Notes under the pieces: generated by a model
Told to the model about the DNA's origin: nothing
What the model saw: the letters and a program-made list of their open reading frames with translations, nothing else
Database searches by the model: none
NCBI GenBank assembly: GCA_038380435.1
Contig: JAWZYU010000017.1
Location: 23,249,283 to 23,313,282 of the forward strand
Reading direction: 5' to 3'
Length of the DNA: 64,000 bases
Source of the DNA: Ryuthela nishihirai
Taxonomy: Eukaryota > Arthropoda > Arachnida > Araneae > Heptathelidae
In this document: positions 22,101 through 34,100 of the stretch, one piece after another
How the letters are laid out: each line of letters begins with the position of its first letter
How positions within the stretch are numbered: position 1 is the stretch's first letter
Translations under genes and position numbers: made by a program

Positions 22101-25100
22101 GAAATCACAAAGAGGAAAACTACCATTGGCTCATTCAAGATCTTATCAAAAACTATAAAAATCTTAGCTGCTGAATGTCTTTGAAGATCCATTTCTTGCA
22201 CTCGCATCTCGACTTCTTTCCCAAGAACTTAGGAGCTGTCAGTGATGAGCAAGGGGAAAGATTTCACCAGGATATCTGAACCATGGAGGAGAGATACCAA
22301 GGCAGGTGGGATCCAGCAATGATGAATGACTACTGCTGGTTCTTGCAGAAGGAAGATACCTCAGCACATAAAAGGCAAAAATGAACTTCTTATAAGTATA
22401 AAAGATCCTTACCCAGATTTTCTTATTTTGCATTTCAATATTATTTCATTTGTTACTTTACATTCATTGGTCTATAACTATGATGTTTCTAATTTTTTTC
22501 ACTGTAATCAGGTAATTAATTAAGGAGTTTTAAGTTGCAATTTAATAAAATAGTCACATTTATTTCCATTTCCCAGATGTGCATATTCATTGAAATTTGA
22601 AAAAAAACTGTATGTGCTGCAGATTTTTCACAGCCATATTTGAATTCGGCACCTCAAAATTAGTTAAACAAATCCTATTTGACCAATGTTATAACAAAAA
22701 AAAAGTTTCAATTTATTGTCTAGTGTAATTAATATATTTCTTCTGAAATCAGTAAATGGTTTTGTGGAAAAAAGTTTTGCTGACATGCGGAATTTATTTG
22801 ATTTATTGAAGTTAAGTCAACAGGTAACTATGTGGATATTATTTATTTCTTTTGAATTTTTTTATTATTAATGCCTTTTTTTCTGAAGGGTAATTTTTCC
22901 TTTATATGAAATAGTTACTCTGGAAGGTACTAATGATCTACACTGTGTGGCGATAAAAAAGCCATTAAGCACTGTTCTTATTGGCCCCATTCATCACTTG
23001 TAACAGTACACAACAGTCTTTCTGGTCTATGTGTGACTAATACTTAAATATTATTTAAAGCTTTAGTATTCCAGCCAAATAAAAATTATTATAATATGCA
23101 TTTCTTTTGCAAAGTTTAATTATCATATGTATTTGTATAATGTAAAATTGAGCTATTTAAAAGTTGAAAATAAAAAAAAGTTAATATAATTCTTTTAAAA
23201 AAAGGTTGTACCATTGGTGACTAAATTTGTTAATAATAAACTTGGAAACAAATTTATCCAACCCCCACCGTTTAACCTAACTGAAAGCTACAATGAATCA
23301 AGTAGTGTCATTCCACTTCTCTTCATTCTCTCTCCTGGTGCTGATCCTATGGCAGCACTTCTCAAATTTGCAGAAGATAAAGGATTTGGTGGAGCACGTT
23401 TTGATGCCATATCTCTGGGACAAGGGCAGGTAAGTTTTTATTAAAATGCTTTAATTATTATTAACTGAATTTTCTTAGAGTTTTTGTAGATCAATATAAT
23501 AGTAAGTAAATTTTTAACTTTATTATGAAAAGAAATGCTCAAGAAAATTCCCAGAAGGAAATTTTCTTGAGCATTATGGATCCTGCATTCCTGGTGAACC
23601 CTCAAAATGTAGTAATCCTTTTATGTAAAAATTTTCTGTTTAAAATTTTGTTTCATTTGTAAAATTAGTACTTATATATTCCTACCTAATATACATAATA
23701 ACAGTAACTTAATATTGATGAAATATATGTTGCATCAGTTGGTCTATGGGTCCAAAAATTATATTCTGTGCCAAGAGCCACTGCAAGCCAGCTGCTGCAC
23801 TGTATTGCAGTGCAGCAGCTGGCTTGCAGTGGCCAAATGCTGCAGCTGTTGCAGTATTTGAGAGGGTTAATATGTTGGATATTTGAATCACTCAGTCTTG
23901 TTAGACCTCCAATGTGAATAACTGCTTCAGGACTATGTATTTTATAGAAAGCAGCATTAATGAAGTGCATATTATTTAGAAAAGCTAGAAGTAAAATTAT
24001 TAATTATATCCACCCTCGTCAGTTTTTACCGGGTAATTTACACTATTATGTTGTGTTTATTTGTATGATAATTCTCATTGTACAAATAAATGCAGCACAA
24101 TAGTGTAAATTACCTGGTAAAAACTGATGAGCTGTGGATATAATTAATAACTTCATGGTATGGCAAGCAGCTGCTTGAGGGGGTATTTATTTGTTATTTA
24201 TTTATTTATTAACTAGTTATGTGCCAAAACATTAGAATTAAGATTTGCTCAAAAAAATATGCCAGTTGGGTCACGCCTGAGCTTGCCCATCATGTCCACT
24301 TGCCTGATGGCTCTTAAGGATAGTCTCTAAATGGCCTATATTGTAAGGCTTAAGATCAATAATAAAAGATGATTGTTTGACTGCTAATAGTTCAGCTGTC
24401 AGAACACATGTTTTCAGGAAGTTGTGGGGTTCGGATCCCACCTGGCTAAAGACAATTTTTCCTCTATACCTTTTTCATCACTAGAAGTAAAATGTACACT
24501 CCTTATCAAAACTCATCCCATCCAGAAAGAGTAGAGCTATGTTTATAGTATGAAATTGCAGGACAGTGATATATGCAAATGAAGTGGAAAATCGTGGGTC
24601 TGCTACATTTAAAATGTGGCAGACAACATGGATTCCATTAGTTATAGGGAAGATTGTTGTTGGGGAAAATTGGAAAATGTAGATTAAAGAAACCGAACTT
24701 GACCTTAAATCTATTTACTATCAAGGGTAATGTCATAGCTTGATGTTTAGTCAACTCTGCAAGTTTGAGTGAGGTCACACCATAGGTTTATGGGAAACAT
24801 AGTTTTAAAACAAAGTTTTATGTGACGAATTGCATTACATTTAGAGTTGTTTCACATTTTCATTCAAGATCAGGTCATCCTCAAATGATTGTGGATCAGA
24901 ATGATTAACAGATTTTCCAAATGGCTCTCAGTACCAGAAATGTGACCATCTGACAGATATCCAGTGACAGAACAACTGATGGGGCACTGCCAGTATCTGC
25001 CAGTACCATTCATCAGGGGCTGTACAAAGCTAGTATGTGAGGGAGCCATCCTCTCCTCTGCATACTGCTCACTTGAAGCTACAGGCATGCCAGAGCAGTG

Positions 25101-28100
25101 GTGCAATGAATGAGCTGAGTGACATGATGAATAGCAATATATCATCTGCAGCGATGAGGCCCACATTTGTCTGGGACAGAATAATTGCAGCACTTGCTTG
25201 TGGTGATGTACTGGTGAAAGAGCTTCCATGTTGTGTATTGCTGAGTACTATACAGTGCCCACTGCTGGGATCTTGGTGTTGTTTGCCATCTCTTACAACC
25301 GTCAGTAATTTCTCATAGTCATTGAGGGTAATTTAACCTCCCAATATGTGGATACCATTCTCTTACCATTCTTGCATAACATGCCAAACACCACATTCCA
25401 GCTTGATAATGCCAGACCACATACTACATGCACAACTCAACAATGTCTGCAAGCTATTCCCATTCCATCATGGCCAACCTGGTCACCAGATCTATTTCCG
25501 ATTGAGCACATCTGGAACATTATGGAACAATGTCTGAGAACAGAACTGACTTCAGTGCATATCATGATGGAATTTCAGGTGCAAGTGCCGAAAATCTGCA
25601 GAACTATAGACTAGGACATTATTAGGAACCTTTTTGACTCACTTCCTAACTGTATTAGTGCTTGTATTACCACAGAAGGAGGTCACTCATTCTGTGGTGT
25701 TATCCTATGGAGGTATGATACCTCCATAGGGTCTGTGATGTTACCCTATGGAGAATGTAGGGGTAAATCGATAAATGATTTCACGGCATCATTATTAACT
25801 CATAAGAATGGATAATGCTTTTTTGCCAGTTAGATTTATTTACACACGTATAAACGAGGCACTGCATTGTGCTTGTTACACGCTTGTAGGAGCCAAGCGC
25901 TTTTGACTGCACTCATCTTCAGGGCAGTGTAAAGTTCTTTGGGGAAGCAGATCGTTAGTGAAAGGTAAAGTAATACCCTTTCCTTGATGATGTTTTCATT
26001 GATGAGAGTCGTGTAATGGGAGGAAGTTGCTTATAGTGGAACAAAAATCACTGAGTAGCAGTGACTAGAATATTGCACACAGTATGTAATTAGCACATTG
26101 CAGTGCCTCATTTATACTTGTGTAAATAAATATAACCGGAAAAAAAGCATTATCCATTCTAATGTTACTCTACTAGCCATGTATCCTCCTCACTAAACAG
26201 GCAGCAAATGTGATCACACTGCATCATACTCATCACAATCCTTCTGGGTAGGTCAATTTTTTATGAGGAGTTTATTTGGACCATCTAAATGAATATGAGT
26301 TAGAACTGTTATATTGACTCTTCTACTGATTAATCACCATTTCAGCTATTTCAAGCTTTTCTGTACTTATATTCATTAAAGAGAACATGAGTTGTAAGAT
26401 CAATAGCCAGTTAATGCTTCAGTTTCTTTATAATAAAATATGCAAGACTTTGGTGTGATTAATAGTATGCAAATGTTTGTATTCACTGAGAGGAGTAGTT
26501 ACATTTCTTGACAAACAGTAGCAGATCAGTAAACCTCACTGTTTGTAGTAGTTGTAAATTAGACATGACATTGCACTGGTCTTTAAACATTTTGACTCAA
26601 CTATATAAATGTTTAGTAAAGCATAGGTTCTACAACTGAAGGGTTGAAACTCACTTTAAGTGACTTGATAACCAATCAGGAAATGAGCATGTGGGAAAAA
26701 CTCAACCAACCGTTTCACAGATTTCAAATGCTGGACTCGTACTAATACCCAATAGTTCTACAGGTTGAACTAAGATGACAGCAAATTACTTGATAAAGTT
26801 ATATACTTCCACACCAGGTCACTTCCAATTCTGGTATTTTTCTCAGCATAGTTATAATAACCAAGTATGGTTAATTATATGGTTCATAATACATATACAT
26901 TATGTTAATAATATGAAAACATTAATATAACCTGAAACCAGTACTGTTAGTTTCCAAAAAACCCTGTTTAAAATGGTCCCATTCTTCCTTAACTTCAGTA
27001 GTAAGTAAACCATGACTGTCATAATGACTAAGTAACCTATCATGGTAAACTTTAGCTATAACTGGATATTTCATAGCTTCAGAATTAAAGGTAAATTTTT
27101 TAACCTTAGCACTGCACTTTTTAAGTTTTAGCTGCAAGACACTTTTAACAAGGTAATGGTCAGATCCAATTTCAGCTCCCCTATATGACCTGGTATTCCT
27201 AACAACTAGCCCTTTGCTGTTAATTAATATATAATCAATCATATTATTATGCAGCCCATCTGGTGAAACCCATGTGTACTTATGTACTCTTTTAGGAAAA
27301 AAGGAGCAGAGGAGGCAGAATTATTTGAGTGATAAGGCACTTGAGCTTATTTCAGAAAGAAAGAACTACAAGAATGTCCTTAATCAGTACCCTACTAGTC
27401 CTAATAGCAAGCATTACAGAGAACTTAATAACGTGTAAAAGATCAGTTAGCTGATGATAAGAATCTTTGGCTTGATGGTTTGGCTGACAAAGCCAAGGAA
27501 GCAGTTAGACAGCACAACAGTAGACAGCTGTACCAGATAGTTAATGTTTTGTGTGGTAGAAAATGGACCGGTATACAGGGATTGAAGGATAAACAAAGTA
27601 AGGCTATAGAAAGTGAGGATTCTGCCATGGCTAGGTGGGCTGAGCATTTCAGTGATGTTCTAAACCATGTGGTTAGTTCTACTCCCATTGTTTGTACTGA
27701 TGATAGATGCATTACTGGCTTTAATGCTTTCCCTATAATACTGTCTGAAGTTACTTTAGCTGTTTCTAAACTTAAACTACATAAATCCCTAGGCGTAAAT
27801 GAAATTATTACACAAATGCTTAGAGCTGGGATTGTTTCTGTTACCACTTGGATGACTAAAATTGTGAATATCTTTTATGATAAATCTTTTATGATAAAAT
27901 TGTGAATATCTTTTATGATAAAGCCATGGTTCCTGAGGATTTTACCAGAGCTATTATTATCCCTATTTTTAAAAACAGTGATCACAAGTCTTATGATAAC
28001 TATAGGGGTATCAGCCTGCTTTCTGTTCCAGGTAACGTTCTTCGCATGATTGTGCTTAATAGAATTAAAAATCTGGTTGACAGTCAATTGTGTGATGAAC

Positions 28101-31100
28101 AATGTAGATTCTGAAGTGATAGGGGTTGTGTAGATCAGATATTTTCACTCAGGCAGGTTCCTGAGAAATGTTTAGAGTTTCAGGAACCTTTGGTTGCTGG
28201 CTTTGTTGATTTCGAAAAGGTTTTCGACTCTGTTGATATTCATAATTTGTGGTTGAATGTGAGATTGTATGGAATACCAGACAAGTTAGTTAACATAATG
28301 AAAGCTCTCTATAATAACACTGAGTCGTGTGCGAGAGTTGGTAAGGCTTGTAGCAATTGGTTTAGCATTACGTCTGGTGTTCGACAAGGGTGCATTTTGT
28401 CTCCTTTTCTCTTTAGTTTGGTTATTGATTATGTTATGCAAAATTTACTGCAAGGGAAAGATTTTGGCCTTAAATGGTCTGGAGATACCGAAATTTCTGA
28501 TTTAGATTATGCTGATGATTTAGCCCTTTTGGAAAATGATGTTGATGAGATGATCTCTTTCTTTCAAGCTGTTCATGAGACTGGTGGTAGAGTAGGTTTG
28601 GTTATAAACATAAAGAAAATTAAAGTGATGAAAATTGGTCAGGCAGGCCATGATTCAGTTAATCTGAATGGTTGCAGTCTTGAGCAGGTGTCACAGTTTA
28701 ATTATCTTGGGAGCTATGTAACAGATACCGGTGATGTGCAGCATGAGATTAATAGATGAATAGGACTGCCAGGACTTTTAAGAATCTATGGAGAGTGTGG
28801 AGAAATAGACGTATCCACCTAAAGACTAAAATTAGACTTTATAGTAGTTTGTTCTTTCTAGGGTTAACTATGGTAGTGAAATTTGGATACTTTGTAAACA
28901 AGATAACAGGAAACTAGATGCTTTTGATTCTAGATGTTTATGGCATTCTAGAATCTTGGGCATTAGGTGGTTCAATTTTGTAACTAATGATGAGGTTAGG
29001 CAAAGGAGTCGGCAACCTCCTTTAAACAGCATCAAGTGCAGAGAGACTCTGTTAGTTGTTGCCCATATGCATAATTATAGATTAGCGAATAGGGTTATGA
29101 GCAGTGTGCCTAAAGACATCAGAAGGAGGGGGAGACCTAGGATGCGGTGGACAGACAATGTCAAATATGATCTTGTTGGAATTGGTGTGCAGTGGCCAGA
29201 TGCAGCAGATGTAGCTCAGGACAGATATGCTTGGAGAACTAAATTGCATGGTCTGGTTGGACCTCCGTAGCCCATGGCTACTTGAGGATCATGATGATTA
29301 TGATGATGATGATGAACTCAGTACCAGTAAGGTGAAAATTCACCAACAGTGGCATGATCAATCAGGAAATTCAATTAAAATTCGAAAAAGGATTCTAAAA
29401 TTTTTAGTTTAAAAACAAAATTTTTTCTTGGTATTTAATAATTGTCAGCAACTTTTTACAGTGAAAATTTTTTATCTTCCTAATATGTAGATTTGCAGGA
29501 TAAGAATATATATTTGCATTTTGTGTTTTTATCCTGAAATATTTTGTAGTAGTATTAAAAGTTACTATTTTTTCTTTCACTAATTGCCCCTTGGTGCGAG
29601 CTCCTGTACGCTGTGAGAGGACCACCCTGTGAAGGTTCTGCTGGCTCAGGTGCCTTTACAAGGTCCTGAACACTCACCCATGTGTTTGCCATGTGCGGAG
29701 AGCTGTGTCCCTGGTAAGGAAGATCCTGTTAGTTGCTTTGGAGTCCCCATCTTCTCTCCCCAGTTCATGACCTTTGGTCGTTTTGCCATTGGGGAGCCTG
29801 TCTGTTGCGGGGCTGGGCAGCAAATTTGGAGGCAAACTGTCCTGAACAATCTTTCTGTTTAGGAGATGGCCAATAGGTTTCGGTTCTCCCCACAGAAGAC
29901 CACTTTTGTGGACTTTTGCCGCAAGCATAACCTTCATCTGGACTCCAAGCTGCAGCTCAGGGGTAACATCTTTAAAGTTGTAGTGAAGACCAAGAGTCTT
30001 GGTCTCATTGTCGATTGGAAATTGACCATTTTACCACACATCCGACATCTCAGGTCCAAGTGCATGTGGGATTGAACATCCTCAAGGTCATGTCCTCTCT
30101 CTCTCTCTCTTGGGGGGCAGACCAATGTTCTTTGCTCTGCCTCTACTGTGCACTTGTCCAGTCAAAACTGGACTATGTTTAAAAACAAAATTTTTTCTTG
30201 GTATTTAATAATTGTCAGCAACTTTTTACAGTGAAAATTTTTTATCTTCCTAATATGTAGATTTGCAGGATAAGAATATATATTTGCATTTTGTGTTTTT
30301 ATCCTGAAATATTTTGTAGTAGTATTAAAAGTTACTATTTTTTCTTTCACTAATTGCCCCTTGGTGCGAGCTCCTGTACGCTGTGAGAGGACCACCCTGT
30401 GAAGGTTCTGCTGGCTCAGGTGCCTTTACAAGGTCCTGAACACTCACCCATGTGTTTGCCATGTGCGGAGAGCTGTGTCCCTGGTAAGGAAGATCCTGTT
30501 AGTTGCTTTGGAGTCCCCATCTTCTCTCCCCAGTTCATGACCTTTGGTCGTTTTGCCATTGGGGAGCCTGTCTGTTGCGGGGCTGGGCAGCAAATTTGGA
30601 GGCAAACTGTCCTGAACAATCTTTCTGTTTAGGAGATGGCCAATAGGTTTCGGTTCTCCCCACAGAAGACCACTTTTGTGGACTTTTGCCGCAAGCATAA
30701 CCTTCATCTGGACTCCAAGCTGCAGCTCAGGGGTAACATCTTTAAAGTTGTAGTGAAGACCAAGAGTCTTGGTCTCATTGTCGATTGGAAATTGACCATT
30801 TTACCACACATCCGACATCTCAGGTCCAAGTGCATGCGGGATTGAACATCCTCAAGGTCATGTCCTCTCTCTCTCTCTCTTGGGGGGCAGACCAATGTTC
30901 TTTGCTCTGCCTCTACTGTGCACTTGTCCAGTCAAAACTGGACTATGTATCCCAGCTGTACGACTCCACCCGGGATTCGGTAGTGAAGGTGCTGGACCCT
31001 CTACACCATCAGGAACCTCTGTGTTTGCACAGGGGCCTTCCCCACTTCACCAGTCTATAGTCTCTATGTTGAGACCAACGAACCATCTTTATCTATTCAC

Positions 31101-34100
31101 TGTCAGCAGTCGTCTCTACAATATGCAGCAAAATTGCGATCCCTGTCAGGCCATCCCACTTGGGACTGCATTTTCAGTCCCCAGTGGGAAATGTTATACC
31201 AGAATTGGCTGACTGCCATTTGTCCTTTCAGTTTGCATGTCCAAGGTTGCCTGCCAACAACCATCCAACCAACTTTCAGTAATTGTTTCCTGAAAACTTT
31301 TATTCATTTTGAAGCCAAAGTATTTTTAATTAAATTTCGAGCATAGAGGTTACTATATTTGTGTATGAATATGTGTATATATACATGAAGTTATATTTGA
31401 AAAATAAGAAAATATTTTTGAATGTGTAATATATGTAAACAAGTTTTACAAAGTAGCATAATGTAATTTTTTATGGCTATATAGGGCCCAGTGGCTCAAG
31501 CTATGATTGAGAAAGCTCAGAGTGAGGGAACCTGGGTTGTTCTTCAAAACTGCCATCTTGCTGTGTCGTGGATGCCAAAATTGGAAAAAATCTGTGAAGA
31601 ATTCACAACAGAAAACTCAGTTACAGATTTTAGACTTTGGCTCACTAGTTATCCATCAGAAAAGGTAAGCTAAATTTAAAATGGAATTAAATTCTTATTC
31701 ATAAAGAGTAAACAAATGCATTTCATTTCAATCGTATATTAAATGAGTGAAAAAGTCATCAAAAATACAACCTTTGATCGACTAAAGTACTCACTTGGTA
31801 AACTAACCTAAAACAATGGTCCACAAACTGTTTTAGCTCATGGCTCATTTTTCTCTGCAAATATTTTTCAAGGCTCAAAGGTGTGCCTTCATAACAACTC
31901 CCCCCCCCCCACCTCTTTCCACCCTTAACATTTTAAGTTTCAGAAAGTGATTAGTGATTAATCAATTTTCAAAAATCACTACAAATGAATTTAGCATGTA
32001 TTTTATGCTTAGCTACCTTTTATCCCCTTTTAATTTTATTACTATTTTTTTTTTCAGAATTAAATGCTCTTTCTTTTAGTATGTACAGTACTGTGCGAAT
32101 TAGTTGGGACAAGCGAAGGAACACTAAGTCCCTTCCGCTGCAGAGTCTAAACTGCTGCAAGTCTAAACTTGTTCATAACCACCAAAGGCCATGTTTAGGG
32201 GATGTTTCACAGCTTCCGGTCCACAGATGCTTCACCCCATTGAAGGAATGATGGACAGCAAAAAGTACATAGGCATTCTGGAGACGAAAATAGTCCCAAC
32301 ACTGCAGAAGCTGTTTCCTAACGACGATGGGGTATTTCAACAGGACCTGGCTCCATGCCACAATTCTAAGCTTGCTAAGTGTCATGAAAGTGTGGCACCA
32401 CAACCCTGAAGTGAAGAAGATGCGTGGAAAGCTAGTGGCATCAATGGTTGAGAGGATGGAAGAAGTAATTAAAGCTAAGTTGGGGGGGGGGGGGGTCATT
32501 CACTATTAACTACACTATTAAATAAATATTTTAGTTGTGTCTTTGTTACTGCATTTTCCTATTGTCCCAACTAATTTGCACAGTACTGTAATGTAAACTA
32601 TTTTACTCATTAGTTGTTTTGTAATGAGACTTGGAAGTTGAGTTGCATTTTAAGAGGAAAAAAATCCAACCCCATAACAGTTAATCTGAGAAATTTCTCC
32701 ATAATGGTTAATAATTCTGAGAAATTTATTGTTCTGCAATTTTTTTGTTTGTAACTTAATGATAATAATTCTGAAAACTGTTAATAATTGCATTGAATAA
32801 AGAGTGTAACAGTAAAGTTTTGAACATTTCAAGTTTATTAACCTTTCTTTAGCTATTTATATATATATTATATGCAGAGGACCTTTCTATTTAGGAATAT
32901 CTCAATTTTGCAATAGATCTCTAAAGCAACTAAATTTATGTACTTTTAATGTTTCAATTACATAATGTCATTGCCATAATTGTATGTATAAAATCTACAA
33001 GTGGTTAACCACCATTTTTTCATCTACAATATCGCACCTGCAGCCTTATGTTTTATTTCTTTAGTACTTATCACACTCTTCTGATAATCTCTTTTTAGCA
33101 GAAAAAAAATCAGTTTTATTTGTAATATTGTTAAGTTTACATCAAAAACGTTATTGGATAAATTCAAGTTATATTACCCAAAAATAGGCCACTGGATAAT
33201 AGACACATTAACCTTGTGAATCTGTAAAATCTGCGAAAAACAGTTTTAACACTTAGATAAAAAAAAAAAAAATAGAAAAGAAAAAGTCTAACCAGGTGGG
33301 ATCAGAACCCACGATCTCTTGATAACATGTCAGGTGCTCTGACCACTGAGCTACTGGCCCCCAAACAATCATCCTCTTTTAATGGCTTTATATATTATAC
33401 CATAGAATTAGTCATTGGAAATATAATTGACTGTAATTTAAAACTCTGGTCCAGAAGGCACTTTCCAGTTTAGTGCACATGGCCAGCCCACATTAAGTGT
33501 CAAACGGCATGGTGTTTTTTTAAGCCAATATGCTGAGAATCTAGCATAAGCATTGCTGTTGAAATAATAGGATATCGCAGATACACCTGGTAGTAATTTG
33601 TTAGATAAATACAGAGGAAAAATTCTTATTAGCCTTAAAAAAATGTACCATTTAACACTTGATGTGGGCTGGCCATGTGCACTAAACTGGAAAGTGCCTT
33701 CTGGACTAGTCTTCAATTACAGTCAACTACATTTCCATTGACTAATTCTGTGGTATGATGCATAAAGCTGCTAATAGAGGATGATTCTTCTGCAGCTGGT
33801 AGCTCAGTGGTCAGAGCGCTTGATATGTTATCAGGAGGTGTGGGTTCAGATTCCACCCAGCTATTTTTCCTATATATTTATCTAACAAATTACTACCAGG
33901 TGTATTTGAGATATCCTATTATTTCAGTTTTAACACTCTTTGTATTCAAGCTTGGTTTACCTTTTTCACTCTTCCAATTCTAGTGGTACATAAAAAAATT
34001 TACCATACCTTACTGCAGGGGTTCAGAGGGTGCAAAGTGAACATTTGGAAATTGAAATTTTTCACTTTATTTTCAAAAATAAACCAAGCAAATAATCCTG

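Noticed and set aside
24480..24840. Left terminal repeat of the Tc1-like remnant at 24840-25680
   Set aside because: No matching inverted sequence was found to the right of 25680, so the element boundary stays open.
29629..30632. Two separate genes with identical 77-codon ORFs
   Set aside because: They are the two copies of the 770-bp tandem duplication and are parts of a LINE fragment.
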